Assembly (NCBI RefSeq): GCF_921293095.1
Contig: NC_060247.1
Span: 49,325,111-49,389,110 of the forward strand
Direction: 5' to 3'
Origin: Ischnura elegans
Taxonomy: Eukaryota > Arthropoda > Insecta > Odonata > Coenagrionidae
Length of the DNA stretch: 64,000 nucleotides
Shown here: piece by piece, positions 1-10,961 of the stretch
Position numbering within the stretch: the first letter of the stretch is position 1
How the letters are laid out: the number at the start of each line of letters is the position of its first letter
Translations under genes and position numbers: made by a program
The notes under the pieces: generated by a model
Told to the model about the DNA's origin: nothing
Database searches by the model: none
What the model saw: the letters and a program-made list of their open reading frames with translations, nothing else

Positions 1-283
1 ACTAACGCATCGCAGCTTTTCCGCGCTATTACGACACTGAATTTGGAACTTGCCTTTTTTCGCACCACCCTAATGGTGGTGTCCACATATCAAGAGGTTA
101 CCCTACATAATTTACAAAGTAACACATTGACCTATGGTGTGTCTCAAAAACAATTTGACTTACTTTCAAGCATTTTCATGCAAGCCACCTTACCTCAGCA
201 ACAATGTTACACATTTGGGAAACTCTTCAGCTGCATTTCTCTTTGGCATTAGGTCGTTGTTAGTCTTAGTGGAAAGAACCACC
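1..283. other. left flank or 5' part of the mariner-type element
   Basis: No coding sequence is recognised before the transposase start at 284. The frame is open upstream of that ATG to 134, but the protein before 284 resembles nothing I know, and the ATG at 284 has a strong ACCACCATGG context. I searched for a terminal inverted repeat matching the region after 1472 and found none, so the left end of the element is either decayed or outside the window. Confidence 0.4.
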
Positions 284-1472
284 ATGGAGAGCATTACTCC
301 CACAATCAGGGCGGATATAATCGAAACTTACATATTAAATGGAAAGTCCGTTATCGAAACGATACGTAAAAATTTTTTTGAGCATGGTGTTCGCCTTAGA
401 AGAACAGAGGTCCACAGGTTATACGACCAATTTAGGAAGGGAAATTGTTTCAACGTGGAACATCTTAAGAAGAGGAATTGTAAAGGGCGCCAAACAGTCT
501 TATCAAAGCACAAAAACACAGTTGTGGCTTCGGTCTTGGCATCTCCATCAAGATCCATCCGCCGCCGCGCACTTTCATTGGACATTTCCAGATCTGTGTT
601 ACAACGGGCTTTAAAAATTCTTAACTTGAAGCCTTATAAAGTGAGAATGGTACAGGAGCTTTGTGAAGGAGACCATGGCCATCGAACCCATTTCTGCAAC
701 TGGATGATTGAAAAACTCAATGAAAACCCTATGTTCACATTTCAGGTTAGTATCTTATTCATTCTGTTGTTTTATGTTATTTTTCTTTGCTCTTCATGTC
801 TTTTTATAAAGTTATATCAACTTTTCTGATGTATCTAAATTAAAAATGAAATTCATCCACTGCTTTTATGTTTCAGCTTATGTTTTCGGACGAAGCAAAA
901 TTTTTTTTAAATGGTGCAGTGTCTTCAACCCACGCACGATATTGGGCGACAAGTAATCCCAAGGCACGGCGTGAGCGGTCGTTAAACAGAAATGGAGTAA
1001 TGGTGTTCATGGCCATAACAGCTACCCATGTTTTTGGGCAATACTTTTTCGAAAAGAACGTGAGGACAGACACTTATCAGGCTATGCTGGAGAACCTTTT
1101 CCGGGATATGGAGCGAGAAAATTTTGGAAATGCTGAGGAGGTGTGGTTCCAGCAGGATGGAGCCCCTGCTTACCGGTCCAAGGCGGTCCTCAATGTGCTA
1201 AAAGAGAAGTTTGGCAATCGGCTGGTGTCCATGGGGACAGAAGTTGAGTGGCCGCCAAGAACCTCGACCTCACTCCGTGTGATTTCTTTTTGTGGGGATT
1301 TTTGAAGCAGTTAGTGTATAAAAAAACATTTAATAATATTGAAGCGCTAAAAAGAGAGATAATGAGATGTGCCGAGTTTATTACCCCGTTTATGCTTGAG
1401 GACATTTTTACTCGTTCATTTGTCGAGCGAATTCAATTATGCCTGGCACGGGAGGGAGGGCACATTGAATAA
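284..1472 (+). pseudogene. Tc1/mariner-superfamily transposase with one intron, frameshifted
   Basis: Exon 1 (284-745, 154 codons) starts MESITPTIRADI and carries a helix-turn-helix domain of the DUF4817 type found in many insect transposases. A 131-bp intron (746-876, GT-AG, phase 0) separates it from exon 2. Exon 2 holds the first catalytic Asp in FSDEAKF (about 889) and the second in FQQDGAPAY (about 1155). The third Asp, in LDLTPCDFFLWG, lies in a different frame from the first two, so there is one frameshift near 1250. The frame then runs to a stop at 1472. A short gap or change at the WPPR-SPD junction is enough to explain the shift. The two later Asp residues are about 41 apart, as in the DD41D-like families, but the family name is inferred. 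Otherwise the copy is nearly full length (about 350 aa), so it is a young relic. Confidence 0.75.
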
Positions 1473-1767
1473 TGGGTGCTTTATATTTATTTTTTATTTA
1501 TAATAAATATCACTTTGACTTTCTCATTAATATAAACCAAAACTTTACTTTCATTTTAATGCCCAATAAAGTTTGAAATTGACTAAAATCAGCCCATCAT
1601 CCCCTTCTTAATCACTAATTTAGTAACACTGATCTGGGAACGACACTAACCTTTACAACACCTTTAATTTAGCACGGTGTTTACCGCTCCATTGATTTGC
1701 GCATCCTTAAAAACGTTCCGGTTAGCGGGTTGATTTCCTGGATATTTTTGCGCACACCTCCGTGAAT
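1473..1767. other. 3' part of the mariner-type element and flank, no gene seen
   Basis: An AT-rich stretch with AATAAA-type signals follows the transposase stop. No inverted terminal repeat or TA duplication could be matched with the left side. Nothing coding is seen. Confidence 0.4.
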
Positions 1768-2500
1768 GTTGACCACCTTATGACCACAGGAGGTTAACGA
1801 CTAAACAAAATGGATAATATGTGCACTACACACCTCACTTGGCAACCCTTTGGTTGGAGACATTAGTTTCCTTGATATATCAAATCATGCCTTTATGACC
1901 CTTGACCCCCATTGTGACCTTCGGAGGTCAAAAAATCAACAATACTGATAAATGAACTGCAAAAATGACGTAATCACCCTTTAAAACCTATAGTTCGACA
2001 CGTTGGTTGTCACGATGGCCATACGTTTACATCTATGACCCTTGACCCCCATTGTGACCTTCGGAGGTCAAAAAATCAACAATACTGATAAATGAACTGC
2101 AAAAATGACGTAATCACCCTTTAAAACCTATGGTTCGACACGTTGGTTATCACGATGACCCTACGTCTACAGCTATGACCCTTGACCCCCATTGTGACCT
2201 CCAAAGGTCAACAAATCAACAACACTGATAAATGAACTGCAAAACTGACTTAAGCACCCTTTAAAACCTATGGTTCGACACGTTGGTTGTCACGATGGCC
2301 CAACGCTTACCCCTATGACCTTTGACCTCAGTATTACCCTTGGAGGTCAAATAGTGGATAAGACGAGTATTTGGACAATACCAGTGACTTGGGCACCCTT
2401 TAAAACCCATGGACCGACACCTTTGATGGTATGCTATTATTTTTGCCACCCTTATGACCTTGAATGTGACCTTACTGGGTCAACGGTTGAATTTTCGTGA
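1768..2500. repeat. 140-bp tandem repeat array
   Basis: The marker TATGACC recurs at 1894, 2034, 2174, 2314 and 2453, a period of 140 bp (139 for the last). Units 2 and 3 are nearly identical over their whole length. The unit before 1894 and those after 2314 are diverged. Each well-kept unit contains several TGACC words and the arrangement TGACCT-4nt-AGGTCA, an everted pair of nuclear-receptor-type half sites. That resemblance may be coincidental. No coding potential is seen. A satellite-like array is the simplest reading. Confidence 0.85.
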
Positions 2501-2984
2501 ACAAAAGTGTTATTTTCGGTTTCCTCGTGTCTGAAAACCTAAGAAATGACATCTTGGTCAATGAAATTCAGACTTTTTTCTATCTCGATTTTTTTAACAT
2601 TGAAACCCCATAAGGCTAATTCAAAATTTTGGTTTGGGCCCACATTGTGAGGTCAAAAGGTCAAAATTGTAAAATTTTGCTTGCACTCAACAAAACTTAG
2701 GACCTTTCCCCATAAGTATGCCAATTTTCATGAACATAGCTCAACGGAAAGTTACTAAAATTACAGGTCAAAAATGACACACGACACTTGGGACAGTCTG
2801 TATCACAGATATATACAATAGATTGGCAGTGCCTATGTTTTCCTCACGGTGGCGCTGAAGCCGGCCGGCAGAAGAATTTTGCGCAACTAGCCATCTTGCT
2901 TTCACCGACCGTTGCTCATGTGCCATTAACATACGTGTATTTGAGAGGCTACTTTTCCTGCTTTTGGAGCTTTTTAAAAGAAGA

Positions 2985-3077
2985 ATGGTGAACCACTGCG
3001 TTATGTGGGGGTGCACATTTAAGTATACTACGAGGGGAAATTTTCCTGGGGGGGAAAATGTGTCTCTACACGCGTAA
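2985..3077 (+). pseudogene. THAP-like N-terminal exon remnant
   Basis: An ATG just inside the left end of the 2.1-kb element opens a 30-residue frame beginning MVNHCVMWGC, then Thr/Lys/Gly-rich residues and VSLHA before a stop. THAP domains start with a C-x(2-4)-C pair and an FH[RA]FP motif. The spacing CVMWGC and the VSLHA motif fit the first third of such a domain. The second Cys/His pair and everything downstream is missing. This could be chance, because the match is short, but its place at the end of an element with 8-bp duplications strengthens it. Confidence 0.35.
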
Positions 3078-4121
3078 ATAATAGATATAAGGAAAGCATG
3101 GTTTGCGTTCAGTAATGTCTCCGCTTCCATCTCACAGAGCATGAAAATATTTTCCAAAGCCTTTTTTTTGTACGTATCGCCACGAAATTTATATCACGTG
3201 AAGTCCAGGTTATGCTCTACCTTTTTAAATTTATTGTTGGCAAAATTCACATAGTTGTAGAAATAGCATCATGAAACTGTGACACGTTATTTTTGCTGAA
3301 ATGCAAATTGCTCTCCAAAACAAATTCTAAAGGTGTGTGACGGAAGCGGATATTTACCGGAGTTTCTGAAAGCGATATCATTTCAAATGCAGTAGCTTCA
3401 TATCTCTAGGATCGGTAATTAATAACATGTGCATTCTCTGTCTCGGTGTTTTGATGACGGAATCATCATGATGTTTTCAGTTGTGTTTTCTGTGTTTACC
3501 AAGAAAAGACTTTCTCCAGTTTCCATTATGTCATATACTTTCCGCTGTTGCATTATTACATTGTATCGGAATTTTATTTCCGTTGTAGTATTATTATTTA
3601 TTTAGATATGTAGAGCGTGTATTATGCACCTTTAACTCTATCTGGAAACTTAACGAATTTCTTTCAAAAGCATAAGTTTTGACTTTGTTAATATCTATTG
3701 AGTGAAATTCCGAGAAACCGATCGCTTAAATGATGGTTTGCATGTGCTCGCGGTGAAATGACGCGGTCACATTCATTATAATTCAACCTTTCCATGTAGC
3801 ACTTATCAGGTATTTGATCATTTTGTGGCTTCTATATAGAACATGGTGTCTGTTATAATCACTTATCCCGGTAAGATAGAAATTCTAATTAAAAACGTAC
3901 CCCCTCATGATGTAAGATTTATATTATAGTCTGCTTCCCCTTCGAATATTATAACAACATGAAACTGATTATTGATGATCATGGATCAAATCGTTGAGTT
4001 TTTTAAGCCAATAACTTCTTTTCAAGTTCGCTATTGGGTGATCGTGAGGGGAAATCCAAAACACTGCCTATATAAAATAATGTAAATTATATTTCTGATG
4101 CTTAAGGATAGGAATTCAATC
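3078..4121. other. interior of the 2.1-kb element, no gene seen
   Basis: AT-rich sequence without an open frame of note, recognisable domain or tandem repeat. Confidence 0.5.
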
Positions 4122-4208
4122 GCATTGACTCTTTACGACCTCAGAAAAGCATTTTACAGCACCAAGCAGCATGCCTTGCTCAGAAAGTTAGATCATAATG
4201 GGTTTAAA
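4122..4208 (+). pseudogene. LINE reverse-transcriptase fragment
   Basis: A 29-codon open stretch reads ALTLYDLRKAFYSTKQHALL and then RKLDHNGFK. This is the conserved '[24 protein letters not shown]' block of non-LTR retrotransposon reverse transcriptases (CR1/Jockey-like), with the catalytic-site neighbourhood altered (YDLRKAFYS). It ends at a stop and no flanking RT sequence is seen. It is a short degenerate piece inside the 2.1-kb element. Confidence 0.6.
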
Positions 4209-5170
4209 TAGGTTGAATCAAATTTAATTACGTAATATTTTTGGCCCGATTACTTATGGCAGTGAAATGTTAGGTAGCATTGCTTCTACGTTTTTCGTCT
4301 AATTGACAACTCTAACTGAGCAACAACTCTTTGACAACAAAAATACAGTAAGTGGAAGCATCAAACCTTTGGAATTTTCGAATTATTTTGTTTGAATAGT
4401 GTGACAATGTCGCTGGTAAATCTAAGGGTGAACAATACCATGTATTCACGATTGTAGGCTACCTTCCTACACTAGCAGACGACGTAGTTAACCATTTTCC
4501 CCATCTGCTACGCCCCTTCTACATTTGGGACACAATATTTTTTTTTTCGAGATAACTCATGCATATGGATTCCAATTCCATAATATTGAGCAGGAACCGA
4601 ATTAGTATTAATCTTAGCTCAGCTTATATTACCAATTTCATAACTTCGTCACGGTTATGTTCCGCTCAAAGATTGGTTAATTTACCACGTAAGTGTCAAG
4701 ATCGGTCCCTTTCTTTTTAATTGGATACATCTTAAACGAAAATGACAACGTTTTCTATAGTTCATAGCCTTAATCAATGCGCCATTATCTTTCACAATGT
4801 AATTTTCCTCCAGTTCCCTACTTACGTAAACGCATAGGTCGGTGAAAGCAACATGGCCGCCAGCAGAAAGGCATGGCTTCACCCCCCCCCACTCCCATTG
4901 CCAATCTATTGTATATATCTGTGGTCTGTATAGTCGAGTCACCTTCAGAGATAAAGCCGCCATCGTCGTCACTATAAATACGATAAACTAAATGAAGAGG
5001 AAAGCGATCCCATAGCCAATCGAAAAACATTGTTATACAATGTAACACACTTCCCAGCAGATCTATTCAGTGAATCAATTTAAAAACATAAGAATGACGA
5101 TGCGGAACAGAGGAGTGACACGGGATCATGGGAAATTGTTAAGCCTCCCACCCCATTTAGAGTTTTAGAG

Positions 5171-5204
5171 ATTGGAGAGAGGGATAACCTCAGAAAGCAA
5201 CCTG
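5171..5204 (+). repeat. left 34-bp terminal inverted repeat of the MULE
   Basis: Begins ATTGGAGAGAGGGATAACCT and is identical over 34 of 34 bases to the reverse complement of 17781-17814. Confidence 0.8.
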
Positions 5205-6337
5205 ATAACAGCGCCACCTCCGTTTGCCAATCGCCGTTTGCTCTTCAACTGTTTCCCCGCCGATTGTTCTTCAACTATTTTCCCGCGCGCAGTTGCCGAG
5301 TGTTGCTGTTGGTTGAGTGTGCTACAGACCCCGCGGTTGCCGAGTTGGTTGTGTTGTTGTTGCTGCAAACCACGTGCGTCGTGGTACGTTGATAAATCGT
5401 GTAATGAATACATTTCCTCTGTGAATAGATTCGTTGTACTTAAGCTATCTTATTTTTCGCAGCATCGCCCATTCATCATTTGGTCCGTGACTATCTGCTG
5501 ATTTGGTCCGTGACTATTTGCTGATTTTCTGTTCTTGGTAAGTGGTTCCCACTATATTTACTGATTATATGATTTCAAGTCGTCCTTTCCAAAGATTCCG
5601 TTTATTTATCCCTCTACGCTATCTCGTTTCAGATTGGTACCCCAAATTTTATTTTGCCCTGTTTTCCCCTCGATAAGTAGCCGTTTTCTTGGTAAGTAAA
5701 TGCATAATCAAATCTCCTCAAGCGGGGAGCAACAGTATTTTTCCTTTTTATTGCCAGATTTCTCCTCTGATGTTTGGTTCCTGACCCACCGATGGCTAGT
5801 TAAGTAGTAGACTACATCGTGTACAAGCTCTGCTTCGCCTTGAAGCCATTTCATTGATACTTTCTAAGTTATCTCAGTTTTTTACAGTTACGTTTTTTTA
5901 TTTTATCATGCTATCATATCTTGTTTCAGATTTCCATCCCCATTGTCTTCGCCTCTTCGTGTAGCCTTTTGTTCCCGTTTTTCCTTCCGTATTGTATAAT
6001 TTCTTTTGGTAAGTAATTCCACTACATACAAAATATTTGGCTTTGGTGTGTTGACTAAGCATTGCATATTGTTTGGTGTTTTGGGTGAGAACTTTCAGTG
6101 AGTATTGTGTATTTAGGAGATAAATTTCATTCTCAGTGACTATAATTTGCTTAATAATAACTTGCCGCAGGTATATCAGTAGCAGATATATCGTATGATT
6201 AGTTTGTTAATATTAATTATGAATTTAATTATACTCTCGGCACATATTTTCAGTTGTGATTATGAAGTTTTGCCTAAATTGTCACTCATCAATCTTTCAG
6301 TGTAGTACTGATTAAATTTATGACTTCTCTGTGACAG
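5205..6337 (+). promoter_or_regulatory. leader of the MULE gene with repeated non-coding exon modules
   Basis: No ORF of note, but strong splice signals are seen. A donor at 5538 (TTG|GTAAGTGG) is followed by an exon at 5633-5691 (CGTTTCAG| ... TTCTTG|GTAAGT). There is another acceptor at 5757, and an exon at 5930-6008 (TTGTTTCAG| ... TTTTG|GTAAGT). The acceptor at 6337 opens the coding exon. The 5633 and 5930 exons and their splice sites resemble each other, as if one exon-intron module had been duplicated. The promoter probably lies between the inverted repeat and about 5500. The region 5220-5400 is richer in GC. Confidence 0.45.
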
Positions 6338-6344
6338 TTTGACC

Positions 6345-9300
6345 ATGGCTGCACCTGGATTACTAGTAATTAGTGATTCCCAGTGGAAGTATGCCGTTCC
6401 TGAAGTACAGGAGTTTGGTGAATTTGATGTCAGTGTGATACCCGTATCTGGGATGCAAGTTCACCAGGTGGATTCAACAATGTTGTTGGCCACTGAATTT
6501 TTTAATGACACGGTTGTCCATTTGGGCACCAATAATTTGATATGTGGTGAGTTTACCATTGGTATTTGTTTTCTTTGGGTGTATTTCTGTGTTGAGATTA
6601 TTCTGTTAGATTTTACAACAACCCTATGTACAGGTGAGACACCGGAGAGAGTAGTAGAGCACCAGCAGGAACTGTTGACGAGGATTCGCCTGAGGAATCC
6701 AAAGGTGCGGCTTTTCCTCTCTAGTGTGTTGAAGAGGAGGGTGAATTACTTCAAATCGTGGACGTTACAGCGAAACCTGTATATAGAGGAGATGAATTTG
6801 AAGATTGACAAATTAAACATGCTTATGAAGCAACTGGCTTTGAGGTAATTCATACATTTAGTCAGGGCTGTTCTTAAACATGTGTTCCTAACTGTATTGT
6901 TTGTTATACCTAACTTTGCTTTTGGCAGGATGAATGTGGTCTTCATAGACAACTGGCGGGAGTTCGAGGCCCAGAGTCAGGATCCCTTTGAGTTCTTCTT
7001 GGGAAGGGATGGCCTTCACCTGAGTAGGCGTGGTTTAAGGGTGCTCACAGGTAATGTCTATCGTGCTTGCCTCCAAGCGAGGAGGGATTACCCTCGTTCT
7101 CTTGCCTGCCTACCACCTGCACCCTCTCCTGCCTCTTCCCCTGCGCCATCTCCTGCCTCTTCCCCAGCACCCTCCCCTGCCTCTTCCTCTGCTCCCTCTC
7201 CTGGCCACCATCCTTTACCTTCCCCTTCGTTTTCTGATGGCGCTGGCATGAATGCTTCTCTACCTTCTTTTTCTTACTCTGATGCTCTTTGTAGTAACTT
7301 GCCCCTTCATAATGATTTAATGCAAGTCTCCAGTTTTCAGCCTTCTGTAAGACCTCTTCACCTTCCTTCTGTAACTAGAACCAATGCTTCTTCATATTCT
7401 TCTCCGCCTCTTAGTCCTTCATCTTCTACTCCCTCGTGCTTTAAGTTTACCACCGTGACTAGGAGAGGCAATCATCACTGTAATAAACCTAAAATAGTTC
7501 CAAAGCATAGTAGCTCATTCAAAATTCCCTTAAATAACCGGTGGTCTTCTCTGTCCTCTTTGAATGACTCCTTCATGCCTTCTTTTTCTTCAGTAGCAAA
7601 CTGTGCAAAAAAACAGTCTTGTATCAAGAAAAAATCAATCTCTCCTAAAATGTTTCCATCTTCAGCATTCTGCCGCCCATCCTCATTGCCTTTAATATCT
7701 GATGTTCGTAACACCAACAAAGATGGGACTACTAAAGAATTCCCTGCCAGACTTTGCAGGCAAATTGGTTTCAAGTTGAAAAATCCTCTTACTGATAGAT
7801 TAACTATAAAAATTCAAAATGGTGGCTCATCAGAGGGAAAACTTGATATTCATTCAACTTTATATCCAAGAAAGTGTCCTAACTGCAATAAAGTGTATGC
7901 CAATAAATCTTCATTTTGTCACCATAAAGCCACTTGTCTGAGGATTGAGAAAAGTGATAGTAATATTTCCTATCCTAGAGTGTGCCAAATATGCCTGGTG
8001 TCATATTCTAACAAGTGTAACTATAGTAGGCATAAGAAAACCTGTAACGAAAAGTCACAATATATTGTATGTCCTCATGATGGGTGTAATGTTAAATTTC
8101 AAAGCCACTCCATCCTGATTTGTCATTTACAAAGCGTACATCAGGAAGATATTTGTGTTGAAGATCATGAATTCAAAGATATGTTTGATTTTAATGCATG
8201 GAAAACTAGTCAATGTCAGCTAAATTACATGTCCTTGGTCAAACACAATGGGGAGCGTGTGAATCGTGGTAAAAGGTTCATGTATTTCATCTGCAAATTT
8301 AACAATCACCACAAGAATGGCATAGTGAGCAATAAAACAAATAGAAAAAGGAAATTTGGCCGTATGCCTAATAGTGACTGCATAGCACGTATGTTGGTAA
8401 ATGAAAGTGAATCGGGTGTGTCTGTGAAATATGTGAATGCTCACAATCATGACCTGGAATTTAAAAATGTTAAATTTTATCGATGGGACAATGCAACAAA
8501 GTATAAAATAAATTCCCTTCTGGAACAAAGTGTGCCAGCACATAAAATTCAAGAGTATTTGCCTGCTGATCCCAGTTTAAATGAAATGCTACCCCTTAAA
8601 GAACATTTCATCACATCAACTCAAATAAACAAAATGAAGTATGATTTGAATTCTAAAAAGCACCTAAGTGATGATGATGCAGTTGCTGTTGATTTACTTG
8701 TGCACTTAATGAAAGATGAAAGTAAGGATTCGATCTTGGTTTATAAACCTATGGGCTCAGGTACAATAATAGGCAATAAGGGTTTAGATAATTTACCACA
8801 CGCTTCTGAACTTTTTGTTTTGGGTATTCAGCAGAAACTTCAGTTAAAAGAAATGATAGAGGGCTGTGGTAGAATACTATGCATAGACTCTACTCATGGC
8901 ACCAATCAGTACAAATTTCATTTGCTTAACTTGATTGTACCAGATGAGTATGGTGTTGGTTACCCTGTCGCCCATTTCATCACAAGCCATTTAGATGAGG
9001 AGACACTAACTTACTTATTGCAAAGTATTATGGATAGGTCCCCTGATTTGCATGTAAATGCCATCATGACAGATGGTGATGAAGCCTTAGGTAATGCAGT
9101 GAGGCGGGTTTTTGGTCACAAAACTAAACATTTACTTTGTTTGTGGCATGTGAAAAGGAACTGGCATAAAAACCTACACCAAAAAGTTAAAAATAAGGAA
9201 CTGATTACGGAAGTCAACGAAGTTTTGGAAACTTTGATTGAGGAAAAAAATGATACTGTATTCAATGCTATGCTAAACTCTTTCTTAGCCAAATATTCTG

Positions 9301-10961
9301 ATCAAGCTGGTGAATTTACAAAATATTTCAAAGATTACTATTGTAGCAAGAAAGAGAAGTGGGCCATGTGTTACAGAAATTTTCCTCATGCTGCTACAGA
9401 TACCAATATGTTCGTTGAATCATTTCATAATAAGTTGAAAAGCCACTATCTGAACAGAAAAGTAAATAGGCGCCTTGATGATTTAATTCAGGTGCTTCTT
9501 ACCATTCATAAAACTGTCCATTTAGGTTTAGCATATAAAAGAATGAGTAAGAAGCCTCCATTAGGATTTCAAAACTCCTATAATAATGACCACATGAAAG
9601 GATTGAAAATTTCCGATGATGAAATTTTTTCAACATCCGATGAAAATGTCTGGCATGTTAAATCTCAAAATGACCAATCTACAATATACACGGTGGAAAA
9701 TATATCCCAGAATTGTCTCTACCCTGACTTGTGTTTTATAAGGTGTAATGAGTTTTCATGCCAGGACCTTTGTTGCCACTTATATACATGCTCTTGTCCT
9801 AACAACTATGCTCTTTGTAAACATGTACATAAGGTTCATTCATTTGTTGTCCGAAATAGACCTACTCCTGCACCTATGCATGAAACAATCCTAAATTTTC
9901 CTCCAGATAAACTGTTTAAGAGTGTTTCCACCTCTAAGGATTGCAAATTAGAGCACATTAATGTACAACACAGTCATGTCATTGGTCAACACCTGGATAA
10001 ATTGAAAATCTTAAGCCAGCAGTGCTCTCCTGTATTACTTCCCTACATTAGCAAATCATTAAAGCTGCTGGTGGAGACGTGTCAGGGTGCCATTGAATGC
10101 AACCAAAGCAATTCCACTTTGGGGACATTATCAGCACATGATGTACCTCCAAATGCCAAACTCAGCCCTCAGCTGAAGTTACATCCTGCTATTAAGAAGA
10201 GAAGGCCCATGGTTAATCTATTTAAAAGACCTGGTTATGTCCGAAGGAAAGATATAAAAATATCACTTTTATCTAATGAGGTGAGCAGCTTCACTGAGCC
10301 AATTGTAGATGTTGCCAGTCTATCAATGGAAGTTTGCAAGGTTGGTTCATTCTCTGTCAAAATGTATGAATTGAAGTCCTTAGATTTTCTAATACCACCG
10401 GAGGAAGTCAGTGCAATTCGTAAAGTCTTCCCTGATTTTAAGAGAGGTTGGCTGTATGACACGATCATTGCAGCTTTCTTGTGGAAAATTGCTGAGTCTG
10501 TCCCTTCAGTTTTTTCAGTGGATCCAGTTATTTCTCAATATGTCACTGGAAAAATCTCTCAATCCCGGCCAATGGCAATCTTTGGTAAATCTGACCTTTC
10601 CTGTGTTACTAGAATAGTCATTCCCCTCAATGTTTGCAACTCACACTGGATGCTTATTGTTGCTTTGCCATTAGAAAGGAAATTAGAATTCTATGACCCT
10701 GCTGCAGATGTTATTCACCACACTAATAATTTCGCCATTCAAAGATGGATTAAAGTGCTTAGTGTCTCATTTGGATGCACTGAAAGGGATTGGGAAGTGT
10801 CATCGCCAGAGCATTTTAAGCAGAGAGACAGTCATAACTGTGGAGTTTTCATTTGTTGGTATGCTGAAAGAATAATACAGGGAAGGTTGATCAAAGAGCC
10901 ATTTGATGCAGACAAGTATAGGAAGTATATGTTTGACATGATAACAGTACTGGACAATTGA
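6345..10961 (+). CDS. SGNH hydrolase - zinc finger - MULE transposase - SWIM - Ulp1 protease fusion
   Basis: Three exons (6345-6546, 6634-6844, 6929-10961) join in phase to 1481 aa. The ATG at 6345 (GACCATGG) lies just after an acceptor. Residues 1-175 form an SGNH/GDSL esterase domain with all blocks: S12 in SDSQ, G36, N64 in GTNN, and D165/H168 in DGLHLS. A Pro/Ser/Ala repeat (PAPSPASS) follows. Then come C2HC fingers near 454-475 and 490-512, a C2H2 finger near 519-542, and a FLYWCH/WRKY-like zinc domain at about 559-650 ending HNHDLE. The MULE DDE core has D791 (CIDSTHG), D853 (MTDGDEA), CLWH, and E968 (FVESFHNK). A SWIM finger (CSC..CKH) sits at about 1092-1107. The C-terminal Ulp1-type protease has H1377, D1394, Q1436 and C1442 (DSHNCGVF). 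The transposase should cut and integrate the element. The roles of the esterase and the SUMO-type protease are unknown. No frame break is seen, so the copy may be young or active. Confidence 0.88.

Larger units (their letters stand above)
2804..4923. mobile_element. 2.1-kb TIR element with 8-bp target duplication, P-like candidate
   Basis: The ends are inverted copies beginning CACAGATATATACAATAGAT and continuing for about 25 identical bases. Looser similarity extends over about 100 bp and includes a shared CTTTCACCGACC word. The element is flanked on both sides by GTCTGTAT (2796-2803 and 4924-4931), a perfect 8-bp target-site duplication. Eight-base duplications are made by the P and hAT superfamilies. 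The short THAP-like start near the left end favours P, because P transposases begin with a THAP domain. The interior has no other transposase sequence, so this is a non-autonomous or gutted copy. An embedded LINE fragment lies at 4122-4208. Confidence 0.75.

Noticed and set aside
7475-8552. Minus-strand frames of 99 and 110 codons
   Set aside because: They are antisense shadows of the MULE fusion gene.
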